DNA from: Tetracentron sinense
Taxonomy: Eukaryota > Streptophyta > Magnoliopsida > Trochodendrales > Trochodendraceae
Direction of reading: 5' to 3'
NCBI GenBank assembly: GCA_015143295.1
Contig: CM026560.1
Location: 3,164,501-3,228,500, forward strand
Length of the DNA: 64,000 nt
Each line of letters opens with the position of its first letter. Position 1 is the first letter of the stretch. The notes under the pieces were generated by a model. The model did not search any database. It worked only from the letters and a program-made list of their open reading frames with translations, and was not told the DNA's origin. Shown here in pieces: positions 43,860 to 54,820 of the stretch. The translations under genes were made by a program, and so were the position numbers.

Positions 43860-45149
43860 CTTGCACTACATCATCAGATGCAAGTGCATCATCCTCTGTC
43901 AAGGCAAAAACTCGCCCCCTGGTTCGTTTGGCGAGGCGGAGGTGTAGACCGTGTAGGCTGAGAGGACGCCTGGTATGACCCTGTTGGGCGTGTTGGGGCC
44001 TAATCCCCGAGACTGGCCAGGCAAATGCCGATTAGGGCAATCCCTGATCACATGACCCTGGTGACCGTAATGGTAACATCCACCCGATGCCCTTCGGCAA
44101 TCTCCTGCCGGGTGCCTTCGGCCGCATGAAGTGCAGACCTCATGTGTGTAGGTCGGAGGGGCCGGAGGTGGAGCATACCTCGCCACCTGAGATGCAATTA
44201 GCCGTGGAGCTGGAAGAGCCTGAGGTCGTTGCGCCTGAGGCATGTACGACCGTGGAACTGGAGGCGCATAAGATGGCCTCATCGGTGGTGATGGCTACGC
44301 ATACTGAGGTGGTGCTGGCCATGTGTACTGATAAGGGCTAGTCCGAGCCCGCCTCTCTGGAGTTGCTGAACTGCTAGGTTGGCCTCTTGCCAAGTCTCTC
44401 TTCTTGGACACGGCTTCTGAATTGGCCTCGATCAACAGGGCCTTGTCCATTACTTCCAGGTAAGAAGCGTGCCTGAAAGCCGAGACTTTCTCCATAACAA
44501 CATCCTTGAGCCCTTGCTCAAACCTCCTCACCTTCATTGCCTCAGTGGCAACCATGTGAGGCGCAAATCTAGAGAACTCCGAGAACTTGGCCTCATAAGC
44601 GGCCACAGTCATCGAATCTTGCTCTAGGTTGATGAACTCTCTTTCTTTCTTTTCCCGAGCTCCAACTGGGAAACACTTTTTGTAAAACGTGTCTTTGAAC
44701 TCATCCCAAGTCCAGGGTTGACCTTGCATGATCAAATCTCGAGTCCTCAAGGCGGACAACCACCAGTGGTGTGCCTCACCCTCTAGTATGAAAACTGCCC
44801 ATGCTACTCTATCCTCCACTGTGGGTGAGAGGACCGCAAATATCTTCTCCAACTGGAGAATCCATGCCTCTGCAGCAAGAGGGTCCACACTCCCATGGAA
44901 TGATGGATGCCTCAATCTTCGAAATGCCTCAACCTCAGCTGTAGGATATACTGGAGCTGTAGGCGGTGGAGTAGGTGCTGCCGATAATGGTATAGTTTGC
45001 CGAGCCGCCAGTCTGGCGAGTGTCTCAGCAATAGTGCCTAAGACTTGAGAGAGGTCCGGCTGCTCATCCTCATCCCGTGAAGAAGAGGAAGCTCTGGTGT
45101 GTGGTCCACGACCCCGTGTGCCTCGCAGTCCTGAGAACAATAGCACCAC
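43860..45149 (-). pseudogene. Gag of the large gypsy element
   Basis: An open frame of 284 codons (45149-44298) covers a basic N-terminus (RGTRGRGPHTR), an acidic stretch, a capsid core (RHPSFHGSVDPLAAEAWI, EGEAHHWWLSAL, EFKDTFYKKCFP) and ends at TAG 44295. The same frame continues with a Pro-rich linker and two zinc knuckles: CTSCGRRHPAGDC, intact, and CYHYGHQGHVIRDC, whose second Cys is Tyr (codon 44067-44069). The frame then fails between about 43975 and 43900, beside a 5-G run, before the protease-side frame takes over. No ATG opens the frame: it begins at GTG, directly after a TTGTTCTCAG that could be a splice acceptor (45131-45133). Confidence 0.88.
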
Positions 45150-45464
45150 ATGAGTCTAACTTGAAATCACAATTTATCGCATTTCCATTTCACAATAATT
45201 CAAGTGATATTATTTGTATAGTATAATACTAATATACATCGTATCAAGTCATCAGAGTATTTATAATATTATATTTTGGTGTTCTAGCGTCCTTGAGAAC
45301 TGTACTTGGTTGAAGCAACCATTTTAGACTAAGACTAAAGTCTAGTCTTACACTTGGAACATGACTCGCTTCCGACTTACTTCTTCCCTAACTTGTTTAT
45401 TGACATATGCTCTTGTCAAGCCGTGGTACCCGATTCTAAGTGACCATAAAGACCTAAAGACTAA
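45150..45464 (-). other. Untranslated leader of the large gypsy element
   Basis: Non-coding sequence between the primer site and gag. A short open frame from the LTR runs in to 45348. ATG codons present are out of frame with gag. Confidence 0.6.
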
Positions 45465-45476
45465 GCTTTGATACCA
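45465..45476 (-). other. Primer binding site, initiator tRNA-Met
   Basis: The minus strand reads TGGTATCAAAGC, four bases after the 5' LTR. It differs at one position from the complement of the initiator tRNA-Met 3' end (TGGTATCAGAGC). Confidence 0.85.
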
Positions 45477-45893
45477 CTTCTGTCGCGACCCAAAACCCAC
45501 CCTAGGAGTTAGAGTGAATCTCGGACGACTTATCATGACTTACATGACTTGCTTGGCAACCATCCTGCAAAATACATACAATAGAGGACAATAATAGCAG
45601 AAACATAACTAACGTGGCACAGCGGAAGACTAACAAAACCTCTAAGTATATACAATGAGCCAAGTTGTGTATAGAAAGAAACAGAAGAAAGTGTGGACAT
45701 GCTCGCCAAAATACATGAATATACTCTTTCAAGCTCACCTACAGCTCACTCAGAATCCACCTCCTAGTAGTAGTCGTCTACTTGAGGTTCCTCCGTAGGT
45801 TCCTCAACGTACTCCTCTTCTACCCAAGGGCCAAGGGCACAGATGTCGAAAGGAGCGGCAGCCCCCTCAGTACCTGCCGACATAAATGTACGG

Positions 45894-45917
45894 CTGAGCA
45901 TGGAATACTCAGCGTGT
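45894..45917 (-). other. Small hairpin in the LTR
   Basis: GCTGAG and CTCAGC arms flank a 9-base loop (CATGGAATA). It is conserved in both LTRs (38540-38560 in the other). It lies just downstream of the candidate TATA box in the element's orientation; a role in RNA 3'-end formation is only possible. Confidence 0.3.
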
Positions 45918-45974
45918 ACCAAATACTAACCAACAGCCACATCATAACAATAATGATATATAAAGAAAGAAGCA

Positions 45975-45983
45975 ATTTATATA
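45975..45983 (-). promoter_or_regulatory. Candidate TATA box of the 5' LTR
   Basis: The minus strand reads TTATATAAATTG. The matching site in the 3' LTR is changed to TTATATGAATTG. Transcription would start about 30 bases further, leaving roughly 460 bp of R-U5. Confidence 0.35.
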
Positions 45984-46184
45984 ATGACAGGAAAGTAAAA
46001 CAGTTTATATTCATGCTTGCATCACATAAAAGCCGATAAAACCCTTGAAATCATCGTGCACTTGACTTGACTTAAATACCCTTTCGTGCTTGAAAACTTG
46101 TCATGTCTGTCTTGCTTGATCTTGTTGAGCGTGTCATGTCATGCGTGTCATGTGTGCTTGCTTGGAATTTAACATGCTCATGTA

Positions 46185-46325
46185 ACTTGTGAGATGCGCT
46201 TGTGAGATGCACTTGGGAGGGAAGGGAGACCCTTCTTTCGATGACATGCACTTGAGAGGGAAGGGAGACCCTTCTTTCGATGATATGCACTTGTGAGTGA
46301 GGGGAGACCCCTCTTGGAAGGGAGG
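46185..46325 (-). repeat. Tandem repeat in the 5' LTR
   Basis: Same 41-bp units as at 38826-38966, with the same order and same altered third unit. Confidence 0.8.
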
Positions 46326-47666
46326 GAAGGGTAAACTCCCTCCTATGCAATGCTTGTTCTTGTCCTCTTATCAAAAGCGAGGCAAAACATATCGTAAGAT
46401 ATGTCCCACCTCTAAACCTTATTCTTGAAAACGCCGGTAAACCATGTTATGCATACCGTGCTCGTGGAATCGTGTACATGCTTTCATTTGGAATTAAGTA
46501 TGACCTTTGGGATTTCAACAATACATAGAATATCAAAATATTAAACAAGAAAGTATTCATGCCATTTAAAGAAAGCAATTAATCACACTATCATAAACCC
46601 TAACAATTTCTTACGCTTTTAAACATGCATTTCTTGATTTACAACTCATTTTCTTCACCTTGACATTTCATCAAACATGTGGTGTGTGCATTATTCGTTA
46701 AAGCCTACACCATGCTTTTCTAGGTGGGTTTATGTTCACACCATACATGTGTGTTTGTTATTGACACAATACCCTTCCCATTCCATTCATCACAACACAT
46801 TCCAATGACATCGATCGCCCAACATCCATTCTCACACAACCATTCATCTCCTATTAGGTTCATACTTTAGGAAAACAATAAAGAAGGGAAGAACAATTGA
46901 GGATATGAACTAGGAGGGTAGCATAAGGGACCGACCTTGAAGAAGTGAGGAAAACCCTCCAACACGTGATCGAAGTCGCTGCCCTAGCTTGGAGAACGTG
47001 CTCCTCACGAGTTTGAACCGAGTACTTGAAGAAATCCGAGCTTGTGATGATCTAGGGTCTCAAACCCTTGATTCCTTCTCAAGTGAAAACCCTAGGTTAG
47101 AATCCCCTTTCTCTTCTCTCTCTATCTCCCAAAATACTCTAAGTGTGAAGTGTGGGAACCCAAGGCTCGAGCAAGCCTTAATTGGTAAGGGTGTAACGCC
47201 CAAAAGACGAAAAAGCCCTTAATGAAATTCTGCAAAACGCGATAGACCGATCGCCTACCGAGCGACCGGTGTTTTGACCGGGCGATCGGTCAAAAACATG
47301 CTATCTGGAATTTTTTCCCATACAAAAAAGTGCACCAGTTGATAGCTACCGATCGATCGGTTGTGGACCGATCGATCGCCCAAATGGACCGAGCGATCGG
47401 TTGCTTTGCAAATCTTATATTGAGTCCATTTTTCACCCATTCTTACTACTTGGACTTATTCTACTTCTATTTTGACCATTTCTAAACATGACTAGGAACC
47501 TTTTTAGGCTGCGGCATATTAATCAGTATTTTATTTAATTATTTTAAGGCGTTCTTGCGGAATTCTCAAAGGTTTCCAAAATTTAATTTCATGAAATTTG
47601 AGATTACAAGGCACCATGTCTTGACACACCTACCAAGGCATATACAAAAAGTTCCGGGTTTCTACA

Positions 47667-48430
47667 GCGGCAGCCTGGGACAGGTGGCTGGGGCCTTGCG
47701 GCAGCTAGGGCAGGGGTTAGGATAGCTGGCTGCAGGTTTGGGAAAGGGCTGGGGAATGGTATGGTAGTGAGGGAATTGTTTGGAGGTGGTAACAGTGGTG
47801 GGAAAGGGTTTGGGGGGTTGGTTAGGGTTTTGCAAAAAAAAAAAAACAGAAAATAAAGAAGATAAACAAAGAGAAGCAGAATTCTAGGTTTCCTTGGAAT
47901 CACTTCAAGATTGGCTTCACACCATGACATCACACAATTCCCATCACAGGATTCACAAACAAAAAGCTATCCATAAATTTCATTCATCATCTTTTGAATT
48001 TACAACACAAAATATTTATAAACAAATATAAAAACCCTAACCGATAACAAAAAAAAAAAGCAATCATAAAACCCTACTTAAAAAAAAATACCAAACTACC
48101 ATTTTTATGTTCTCTCATAATAAACTAACTAAAAGGGACAAAACAAAGTAAAAAAATTAAATAATTAAAGGGGTGGGCCTGCCACTATGGCTACTCATGC
48201 CCATCTATGGGCAGATCTCGGCCCTCCGATTTCCATCTCTCGATCCGACGAACGATCGTCCTCTTGCGATCCAATGGTGGATCTCCATCATAAACAAAGT
48301 CCAACGGTCCGATGTCCGCATCAAGTACTAAGACCTATTTTAAGTCATTTCATTAAGCACAACTTTCTTACATGTGTGTCATGTCAAGTGGATCAGGACC
48401 CACCACTAAATGAACCTGCCTAGGAGGTTT
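47667..48430. other. Right part of the insertion site and repeat-like flank
   Basis: 47667-47671 is the right GCGGC copy. The G-rich texture continues to 47820, then an A run and a CAGAATTCTAGGTTTCC stretch. 48190-48345 (GATCTCGG, CGATCCGACGAACG, AACGGTCCGATG) resembles sequence common near plant LTRs. No gene. Confidence 0.45.
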
Positions 48431-50120
48431 CCTAAGGTTGGAAGCAGCATGATGGATAATTTGAGACCATATGATCTCTAGACTGTTTTTTTTTTTGGAA
48501 CTTTCAGTAGAAAGTTTGCACCAAAAACAAGAGAGTAAAGTGGGATTGTTTTATATCCTAACACAACATTGTTTTTTGGCCATTTAAATTGTAACCCATG
48601 CCTTCGCATGATAGCCACGTATCCATGACCATATATGAATGCTTAACGATAGCTCTGATTACTGAAGATGAAACTTCCCCTATGGGATTTTGCCAGGGTT
48701 ATCATGTGAGTACAAAAGTTGGAAAACTAGCAACATACGATGCACTGGCCGTCTACTACAGTCTTTTTCTGGTGTAACCTAGTCCATACCAAGCGGAATA
48801 ATTGAAGAAGCCAATGGAATGGTGCAAGCTACTTCAGGTGCCCTGTTCTGAACAGGAGTGGCTTCACCTTTTGAGGACTGCATAGCAGCATTCCCTTCTT
48901 CCAGTTCAATGTCTAAGGGAGTGCCATGGGGTAATGCGGTTTGGTAGTGAACCAAAACAATTTGAGGCTATATTGTACCTATAGGCACTATCTTGTGGAG
49001 CCTCTAGAGATCTTCATAACCAGGTCTTTGACAACACTTTTGAAGAAACACACTGTTTAGCTTCATACACCATGATATAGCGAATTGGTGATGCTGTACT
49101 TCATGTGAAAGCCTCATTTGTATGCATAGCATGGACTTGGACTTCAAAGAGTCCATACTGGTTAAGATGTCACTTGTTTTTGGATTATACAAACCTCATT
49201 TCTATTGGCTTTGGTGACATGCTTTCAGGTTGATAAAAGTGAGGATAGTTGAGATGCTTTGAGGTTGATAAAAGTGAGGATAGTTCAGCTCAAATGAATT
49301 CAGAGAAGCAGCCTTCTCTGGGAAGGCTTGGAATTTGGGCCAGCGAAGAGGTAAGGATGATTGCTGTTTTAATTGTAGTAAGGTGTGAAAGTTATTCTTT
49401 CATCTGCTCGAGGCATCTTAGCCATTATTGGCTATTTTCTGAGTCTTGTGCATCTTCAGAAATTAGGGTGTTAGTGATTGGCATTTATTATGAAGGTGAG
49501 TGGTTGAATTGTTGAATGGATCCGACGTGCTGGTTAACAATGCCTGTCCTGTGTTGTTGTTTCTCGGCCTTCCTTATGAATGTTGGTCAATGTATGTGCT
49601 TCTATCGTAGGAATGTCTGAAAGAACGACATAATGAGATCGACATGCTGATCTTTGGGGGCCCCTTTCCAACCGGCAAAGGAAATGGACTGGCTCCCCTT
49701 TTTGAGTTAGGGTAAGGAATCTCTCATTTGTATGCTTCAAACTTTTGTTTGTTTTTTAAGCGTATTGTGTTTATTTCAAGGAATATTGCACTTGGAGTTG
49801 AGAAGATGACCCGGAAGGGAAAGAAGTGGTCAATAATCTTGTATGAGATGATAAAAAAAACAGTGGAGCAAGTGGTTACTGGGAAGAAGAAGAATCATGC
49901 TGTTGCCATTGCTCGAGAGTTTCAAAATCTTTCGAACATTCTTGCTAACTTCCATTAGATTCCCTCATCAACTCGACAGTCAGACACTCTGTATCTAAGC
50001 AATGTTCTAACAGTCTCTGTGATCCCCGTCACCTACAACAGGCTCCTTCCTTCAATCTAAACCCGGCTTGATCCTCTAAAAAATATACAAATGAAAAAAG
50101 AGCACACTACAGAACCCATT
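48431..50120. other. Gene-free stretch with coding-like scraps
   Basis: The minus strand at about 48770-48960 reads VHYQTALPHGTPLDIELEEG and EATPVQNRAPE, and the plus strand at 49290-49350 reads MNSEKQPSLGRLGIWASEE up to a GTAAGG donor-like site. A local duplication TTTGAGGTTGATAAAAGTG lies at 49224 and 49258. These may be exons of a decayed gene; no family is recognised and no consistent splice chain was found. Confidence 0.3.
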
Positions 50121-50130
50121 TATTGGCTAC

Positions 50131-50421
50131 ATGGAGTTTGTTGATGTTTCTGTACCTCCTCTCAATGAGGGGTATATTGTTTATAACCTGGTTTCAATGA
50201 AAGGTTTCTTGCATTGGTATTGTCCTCAACTGGACTCTGTATTATCTATGTGGATGATGGGAGAGGATCATACCAAGAATCTCCCATTTCATTCTAGGAA
50301 TATCATCTCATTTATAGAATTTGGGGATCATTTATCTGTTGAGTCAAAACTATCTTACAGTGACAGTTTGGATTTTGAAGAATTCTTAACAGGGGTACAT
50401 GGGTCCACCAATTCCATGTAA
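50131..50421 (+). CDS. Hypothetical 96-aa reading frame
   Basis: ATG to TAA, MEFVDVSVPPLNEGYIVYNL onward, with MKGFLHWYCPQLDSVLSMW in the middle and an acidic C-terminus. The GFLHWY segment recalls F-box-associated domains, in which a Gly/Ala-x-LHW motif precedes a strand, but the match is short. There is no F-box upstream. It may be a fragment of an F-box-associated gene or chance. Confidence 0.25.
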   Translation: MEFVDVSVPPLNEGYIVYNLVSMKGFLHWYCPQLDSVLSMWMMGEDHTKNLPFHSRNIISFIEFGDHLSVESKLSYSDSLDFEEFLTGVHGSTNSM

Positions 50422-50564
50422 ACTTGGGACAAACAAACGGCAGCCTAATAAAACTATAAAAGTACTGATTAGTGGACTGAACACTGCTTACTAGCGGAAA
50501 GCTGAAGGTTATTGGGCCATGTGTCCAGTAAGAAATGGGCTACTTGTGTAGCTGGCTACATCTA

Positions 50565-50745
50565 AACCAAAGTGAATCTTAACCACTTATTAACCAGGGT
50601 TAGATTTTTTTAGCCTAAGGGTTAGTGAGTTTTAACCACCAGTTAAAGGGAGTTAAAAAAGAAAATATTTTTTTCTTCTAAAAACTAATGTTAAATTCAT
50701 TAACCTTAAGGATTAGTGAATCTTAACCACAGCTAAAGGGAGCTA
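50565..50745. repeat. TTAACCCTAAGG-type dispersed repeat, two units
   Basis: Two units with AGTGAATCTTAACCAC, TTAGCCTAAGGGTTAGTGAG and TTAAAGGGAGTTAAAA, like 36965-37150. Confidence 0.55.
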
Positions 50746-51035
50746 CCAGTTGAGCAAGTTATAGCTAGCTGCCCCGTGTTGCTTTTCAATAAGGTGGTCA
50801 GCTTGCTGCTGACCTTGTGTGGTCCCTAAATGCATTCTTTTTTAGTTGTTATTCCAAAAAGATGAATGTGGTTGAGGTTTCCGATGCAGGCTACTTCAGT
50901 CCTACGAGAAAGAAAGAACACTAATCCTTTCATTCAGACTGTAAATCTGTTAAAGTTTTTCTACTTAGGGGATCTCGCAATGGTGTAGTTTTGACTCTGA
51001 CATGAGTTTAGTTATCTATTTCCAAAGTACACCAT

Positions 51036-51176
51036 GGGTTTGTCCCAGTGGTTGTGTCTCCCTTTGGGGAAAGGGAGGCGTGACTTGAGTTCGGGTCTTG
51101 GTGTGGCTGTTGAGCGCCCACCATGAGTGCTAACCCCTAACGTAGATAGATAAAATATTTAGGACCTACTCCCTAA
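51036..51176 (+). mobile_element. tRNA-derived SINE
   Basis: A-box-like TTGTCCCAGTGG (51040-51051) and B-box-like AGTTCGGGTCT (51088-51098) are about 37 bp apart, followed by an unrelated body and an A-run (CTAAAAAAAATC, 51171-51180). It differs from the 13.6-kb SINE in sequence but has the same architecture. Confidence 0.65.
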
Positions 51177-51324
51177 AAAAAATCATCAATCAATAAGCAT
51201 ATGATTCAAAGTTATAAAATGAAATAGCAAACAAAAAGAAAGAAAGAAATCTATATTGGTAAAAGAAGTACAGTTCCAAACTGTATTCTATCAAGACTCT
51301 ACACCACCAATTGAGGCTTCTTGA

Positions 51325-52059
51325 CTACGATAAGTAGCCCTGCCTTGGTTTCATACTCAGCTCCAGTACAAGACTCAAAATTTCAGTTCTCATTTCAAAC
51401 TCTAGAGATGCATTAACTTTTTTTTCTATAGTTGAAAACCATTGGTCACCCTTTTCTTTACAGTCACTCTCATACCACTCACAGATCACTTTGGCGACAG
51501 CCATGACATATAGACCACAGTCATATCCCTTCATCTGCTGCGGTGTATAGCCTTCGATAAAGCAAGGATCACTGGTAGGTATGGCTGTGGATTTAGCTGG
51601 CACTGCTAAACCATTTTTTCTTCTTATTTCAACATTTTGATGATAAGTTTGATGTAGCAGTATTATGAACAGCACCACCAACAGACCCTTAAAAGTTTCA
51701 TAAAGCTTCTCGGCTGCCCAACGATTTATTCCCTCCATGTTATCGCGATGAACAAATGCATTCATGTTCCTATAATATGCAAGCAAGCTCCAATGTAATC
51801 TGCTTTCGCCACAGCTGAAATCATAATTGTTGATGCTAAATATTACCATTTTCTTATTTAGAAGTTTGAGATGCTCCACACTATCATTGAAACCCTTGGG
51901 ATCTTTGTAATTTATAAGGCAGAATGACACTGCCGGTGGAACGAGAAGGATGTCTAGGGAGCTGCAGAAGTAAGATACATATTTGAAGTAGAAGTTTATG
52001 ATATTGTCATGGACATAACAAGGATTTCTAAGGATCTCCAAATCCGATCTTGTTAGCAC
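51325..52059 (-). CDS. NEDP1/SENP8-like deneddylase (C48 cysteine protease)
   Basis: An uninterrupted frame of 244 codons. Motifs in order: LTRSDLEILRNPCYVHDNIINFY (the N-terminal signature of the ULP1/SENP fold), ILLVPPAVSF, catalytic His in HWSLL (about residue 89), catalytic Asp in FVHRDNMEGIN (about 106), oxyanion Gln in TPQQMKGYDCG (about 174) and catalytic Cys (about 181). The TPQQ-x-x-GYDCG form and overall length (family about 220-240) match NEDD8-specific NEDP1/DEN1, which processes NEDD8 and trims it from non-cullin targets. Oddity: the frame begins at GTG; sense codons run a little further upstream to a TAA with no ATG, so either a short 5' exon is missing or the start is lost. The Asp-Gln spacing is longer than usual (a hydrophobic LLVVLFIILL plus a basic stretch). 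Confidence 0.72.
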   Translation of the reverse strand: MLTRSDLEILRNPCYVHDNIINFYFKYVSYFCSSLDILLVPPAVSFCLINYKDPKGFNDSVEHLKLLNKKMVIFSINNYDFSCGESRLHWSLLAYYRNMNAFVHRDNMEGINRWAAEKLYETFKGLLVVLFIILLHQTYHQNVEIRRKNGLAVPAKSTAIPTSDPCFIEGYTPQQMKGYDCGLYVMAVAKVICEWYESDCKEKGDQWFSTIEKKVNASLEFEMRTEILSLVLELSMKPRQGYLS

Positions 52060-52830
52060 AACGCCCTTGTACGTCCATGGACCATGGGAGAGAGATTAAG
52101 CAATCAATGATCCTACAGTAAGCACTCCATGAATCCACAGTAGATATGGATATGAGGTTAAGCACTTCATGAATCTTCAAAATTGATTTTCATTTTTCTT
52201 AAAATAGAATGTAAGGTCATGTAAAAAAAAAAAAAAATCACTTTCATTATAGCAATTGCTAAAACAGATCCAAAGATGAATCTGCAAAATATAGAGCTAA
52301 AAATCTTCTTCAATCTCTGTTCTAACTGATTTATTTCAACAAAAAAGAAGAAGATTTATAATACTTTCTATTCAACAAATATAGTAGCTCGGACATTTAT
52401 AATTGCATATGGTGAGTTTGTTTCAAAACTCAGTTTTCTTTTACATTATTACTCGCAATTGCTAAAGCTCTATGGGATCATGTTCTATAAAGATAAACTA
52501 ATCAACCTAAAAACTGTGACAAACAGATGAAGAGAGAAAAAAATGCGGTAGAGAACTACTTGTGTTTTTGCAGAATACACAGACCTATATGTATTTAAAC
52601 AGAAAAGTCAGGAGTATAGGGTAACAGTTTCTGACCTGACTCGTATCGGATCTAGGTGAATCCAAGATCAAATAGTGTAAAAACAGTCTATATCTGGATA
52701 TGATATAGATATCAGCCGGATTTTAAAATGTAAGAAGAGGAAGATGGAGAACAGATGACTTTTTGTCTGTTGCATGCCCCCAGAAACACTGCTAAACAAA
52801 GAGGTGAAGGAAGAGGAAGATGAAAAAGAT
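52060..52830. other. Upstream flank of the deneddylase frame
   Basis: AT-rich sequence with an A run near 52221-52236. If the gene is live, its first exon and promoter should be here; none could be fixed. No repeat recognised. Confidence 0.35.
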
Positions 52831-53240
52831 GATAGGTAGTGTGAAGCTTGTCAAGACTAAACATCCTACCTCTGCTGGGGGTTGTAGGGGGCAGAGACCC
52901 CTTGCCCTTTCGGGGGTCAGGGTACTCTGGTACTTTCACACTTTGTTATGTAGCCTTATTTTCTATTAAGCACAAGGGGGGTGGCTACTACATTTTAGAT
53001 CGCAGCATTGTAATTTTCTTTTGCTCTAGTTCATAGTGAAAATCTCGGCGACTCCGTAGACGTACCTCAACTTGAGAGAATCACGTAAATCTGGTTTTTT
53101 TATGTGTGCTTGTTAGCTGTTTCTGTCTATTTTTCGTATCTCACAAATCCTGTTTAAGGTTTATTCCCGAACAAAACGGACGAAAAACACAGACTGGCTT
53201 GGAGGCAATTGGGTTGCTTCTAAAATCTCCCAAGAGAGTT
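52831..53240 (+). mobile_element. Copia-like LTR fragment
   Basis: Contains the order GAGACCCC, TGCCCTTTCGGGG, ATTCATAGTGAAAATCTCGG, GACTCCGTAGACGTA and CACGTAAATC, which recalls the U5 region of Tork/Retrofit-type copia LTRs. Ends not determined. Confidence 0.4.
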
Positions 53241-53789
53241 TCATTGAGTCAATCTGGGTAAGTATGTGATTCTTATCGAGCTCATCATGAGGAAAAGTAA
53301 ACCATGAGCTCCACTATTCAAGAAACTCAAGGGGTTGATGGCTGACCCGAATTGTCAGCAGTAGTCAAAGGAAAATTAATACATGCTAAAGGAATATTAG
53401 TAACTCAAAAACATCCAAATTCGAGTTATTACAGTCATTGGCATTGTTTTCTCATCCTTGTTTGGCTATCTAAGCTAAGAAGTGTGTCGCTTGGTTGGTT
53501 CGCCTTTGTTTGTAGAGCTGGGAACTTCGAAGAAAATGAGATGTAACAAAAGCTTTAAAGAACTTCTCTGCATTCAGTTCTAAATGTTCTTCATGTTCAG
53601 CTTTTGAATGGGACCCTGGTGATCTTAATTTTCCTTTTGTTTATTGCTAGCTGTATTGCCGTTTATGAAAACAAAAATAAATTAAAATCCAGTATTTATA
53701 ACTCAACAGCTTGATGCTTTTGTAGGACAGAAAGCTCAAATAGGAAATCAATTTTCTGTCCTAATATAACACTAATTCCAAAATGGAGG

Positions 53790-54010
53790 ACAAAAAACTC
53801 TGATTTGGAAAAGAGAGAGAGACTGTACAAGTTCATATAGATCAGGCATTTCACATGAAGGTGGTTATTGTCAATGCAGTGGAGAACAGTAAGCTTGGGA
53901 ATTTCATTGAAATGGCACCATAATATGCATTTCACATGAAGGTGGTTATTGTCAGTGCAGTGCAGAACAGTAAGCTTTGGAATTTAATTGAATGGCACCA
54001 TAATATCCAT
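53790..54010. repeat. Local tandem duplication (about 80 bp)
   Basis: TTTCACATGAAGGTGGTTATTGTCA, CAGTAAGCTT-GGAATTT and TGGCACCATAATAT occur at 53849-53924 and again at 53930-54005 with a few differences. Confidence 0.75.
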
Positions 54011-54289
54011 AGCAACACACTGAAGCATGTGACAGAATAACATAAAATATAGGGCCTAAGTATCATGTCATTGAAACTGAAAAAAACCTTATTAACCTGA
54101 AAGGAAAATAAACTGAAAACATCCGAGAATCATGCCTCAAAAGGCCTTTGTATGCGAATTGATTCTAATCCAAAAATTCAGCAAAATCCCTATCTATTTC
54201 CTATCTAAGCCATACTTTATGCAAGTCCAAAATCCAAAAGATATCATACCAATAATAAACAAGAATCGAAATTGAATCTGATGAAGTTT

Positions 54290-54820
54290 GATCGAATTGG
54301 AGAAAGCCTAGACGCACCGCTCGGGCGGAGCTGGGCGCCGCTCAAGTGGTTTCGCAGAAAGCTATGTGGAAATCCCTAGAGTGATCCGCTCGGGCGGCGC
54401 TAGGCGCCGATTGAGCGGCCTAACACGGGATTGAGTCCATTTTTGCTTTGGTAAACTCCTATTCCGAGATGAGTATTTCTATTTGTCTAGGACTCTTGTA
54501 TTAGGTCTATAAATATATAGTTATGGGTCTAGGATTTGTAAAGTCAAAGGGTGGAGATAATAGAAAGGATTTAAGCATATTAGGGCTCATTAAGAAGGTG
54601 ACTTGAGTGAGTTGTACAAGGGGCTGTGGACTTGAGTTGTGATTAATCTGAGATGAGAGCCATATTGTGTTGTGTTTCTCAGGGTTTTTCTGAATAAAGA
54701 AGAAACAATCGGATCTTGACCCATGGACGTAAACAGGTTATTGCCGAACCATGTATAACTGGTGATTTCTCTTGTGTGTGTTTGGTTATCTTTTCCGCCG
54801 GGTCTACTGTTTTCCCAACA
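54290..54820 (+). mobile_element. Copia-like solo LTR (right end defined)
   Basis: Contains a TATA box TATAAATA (54508-54515), a downstream CCATGGACGTAAACAGG / GCCGAACCATGTATAAC order typical of copia U5, and an end in TTTTCCCAACA at 54820. No primer site follows, so no internal region is attached. GC-rich paired words (CGCTCGGGCGG, GGCGCCG) lie at 54318-54415. The left end is uncertain. Confidence 0.5.

Larger units (their letters stand above)
38130..47666 (-). mobile_element. Full-length, dead Ty3/gypsy retrotransposon (9537 bp), Del/Tekay-like
   Basis: Two LTRs of about 2185 bp, initiator-Met primer site, gag with two zinc knuckles, protease, RT, RNase H, integrase, and a purine tract, all on the minus strand, within an exact GCGGC duplication. 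Order PR-RT-RH-IN is that of Ty3/gypsy. The GAGGACGAAATTT sequence beside the purine tract and the long LTRs suggest the Del/Tekay chromovirus group, which is an inference. At least eight in-frame stops, two or more frameshifts and catalytic substitutions make it inactive. LTRs differ at a low percentage of positions by eye, so the insertion is fairly young. Confidence 0.92.
45481..47666 (-). repeat. 5' LTR of the large gypsy element
   Basis: Plus-strand TGTCGCGACCC to GGGTTTCTACA, aligned along its whole length with 38130-40312. Small differences include an extra TCCGTAGGTTCC near 45790 and loss of a TGAGCATATA stretch near 45575. Confidence 0.93.

Noticed and set aside
47604..47933. Proline-rich minus-strand frame (109 codons)
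   Set aside because: It crosses the LTR/target junction at 47666 and rests on low-complexity G-rich DNA.
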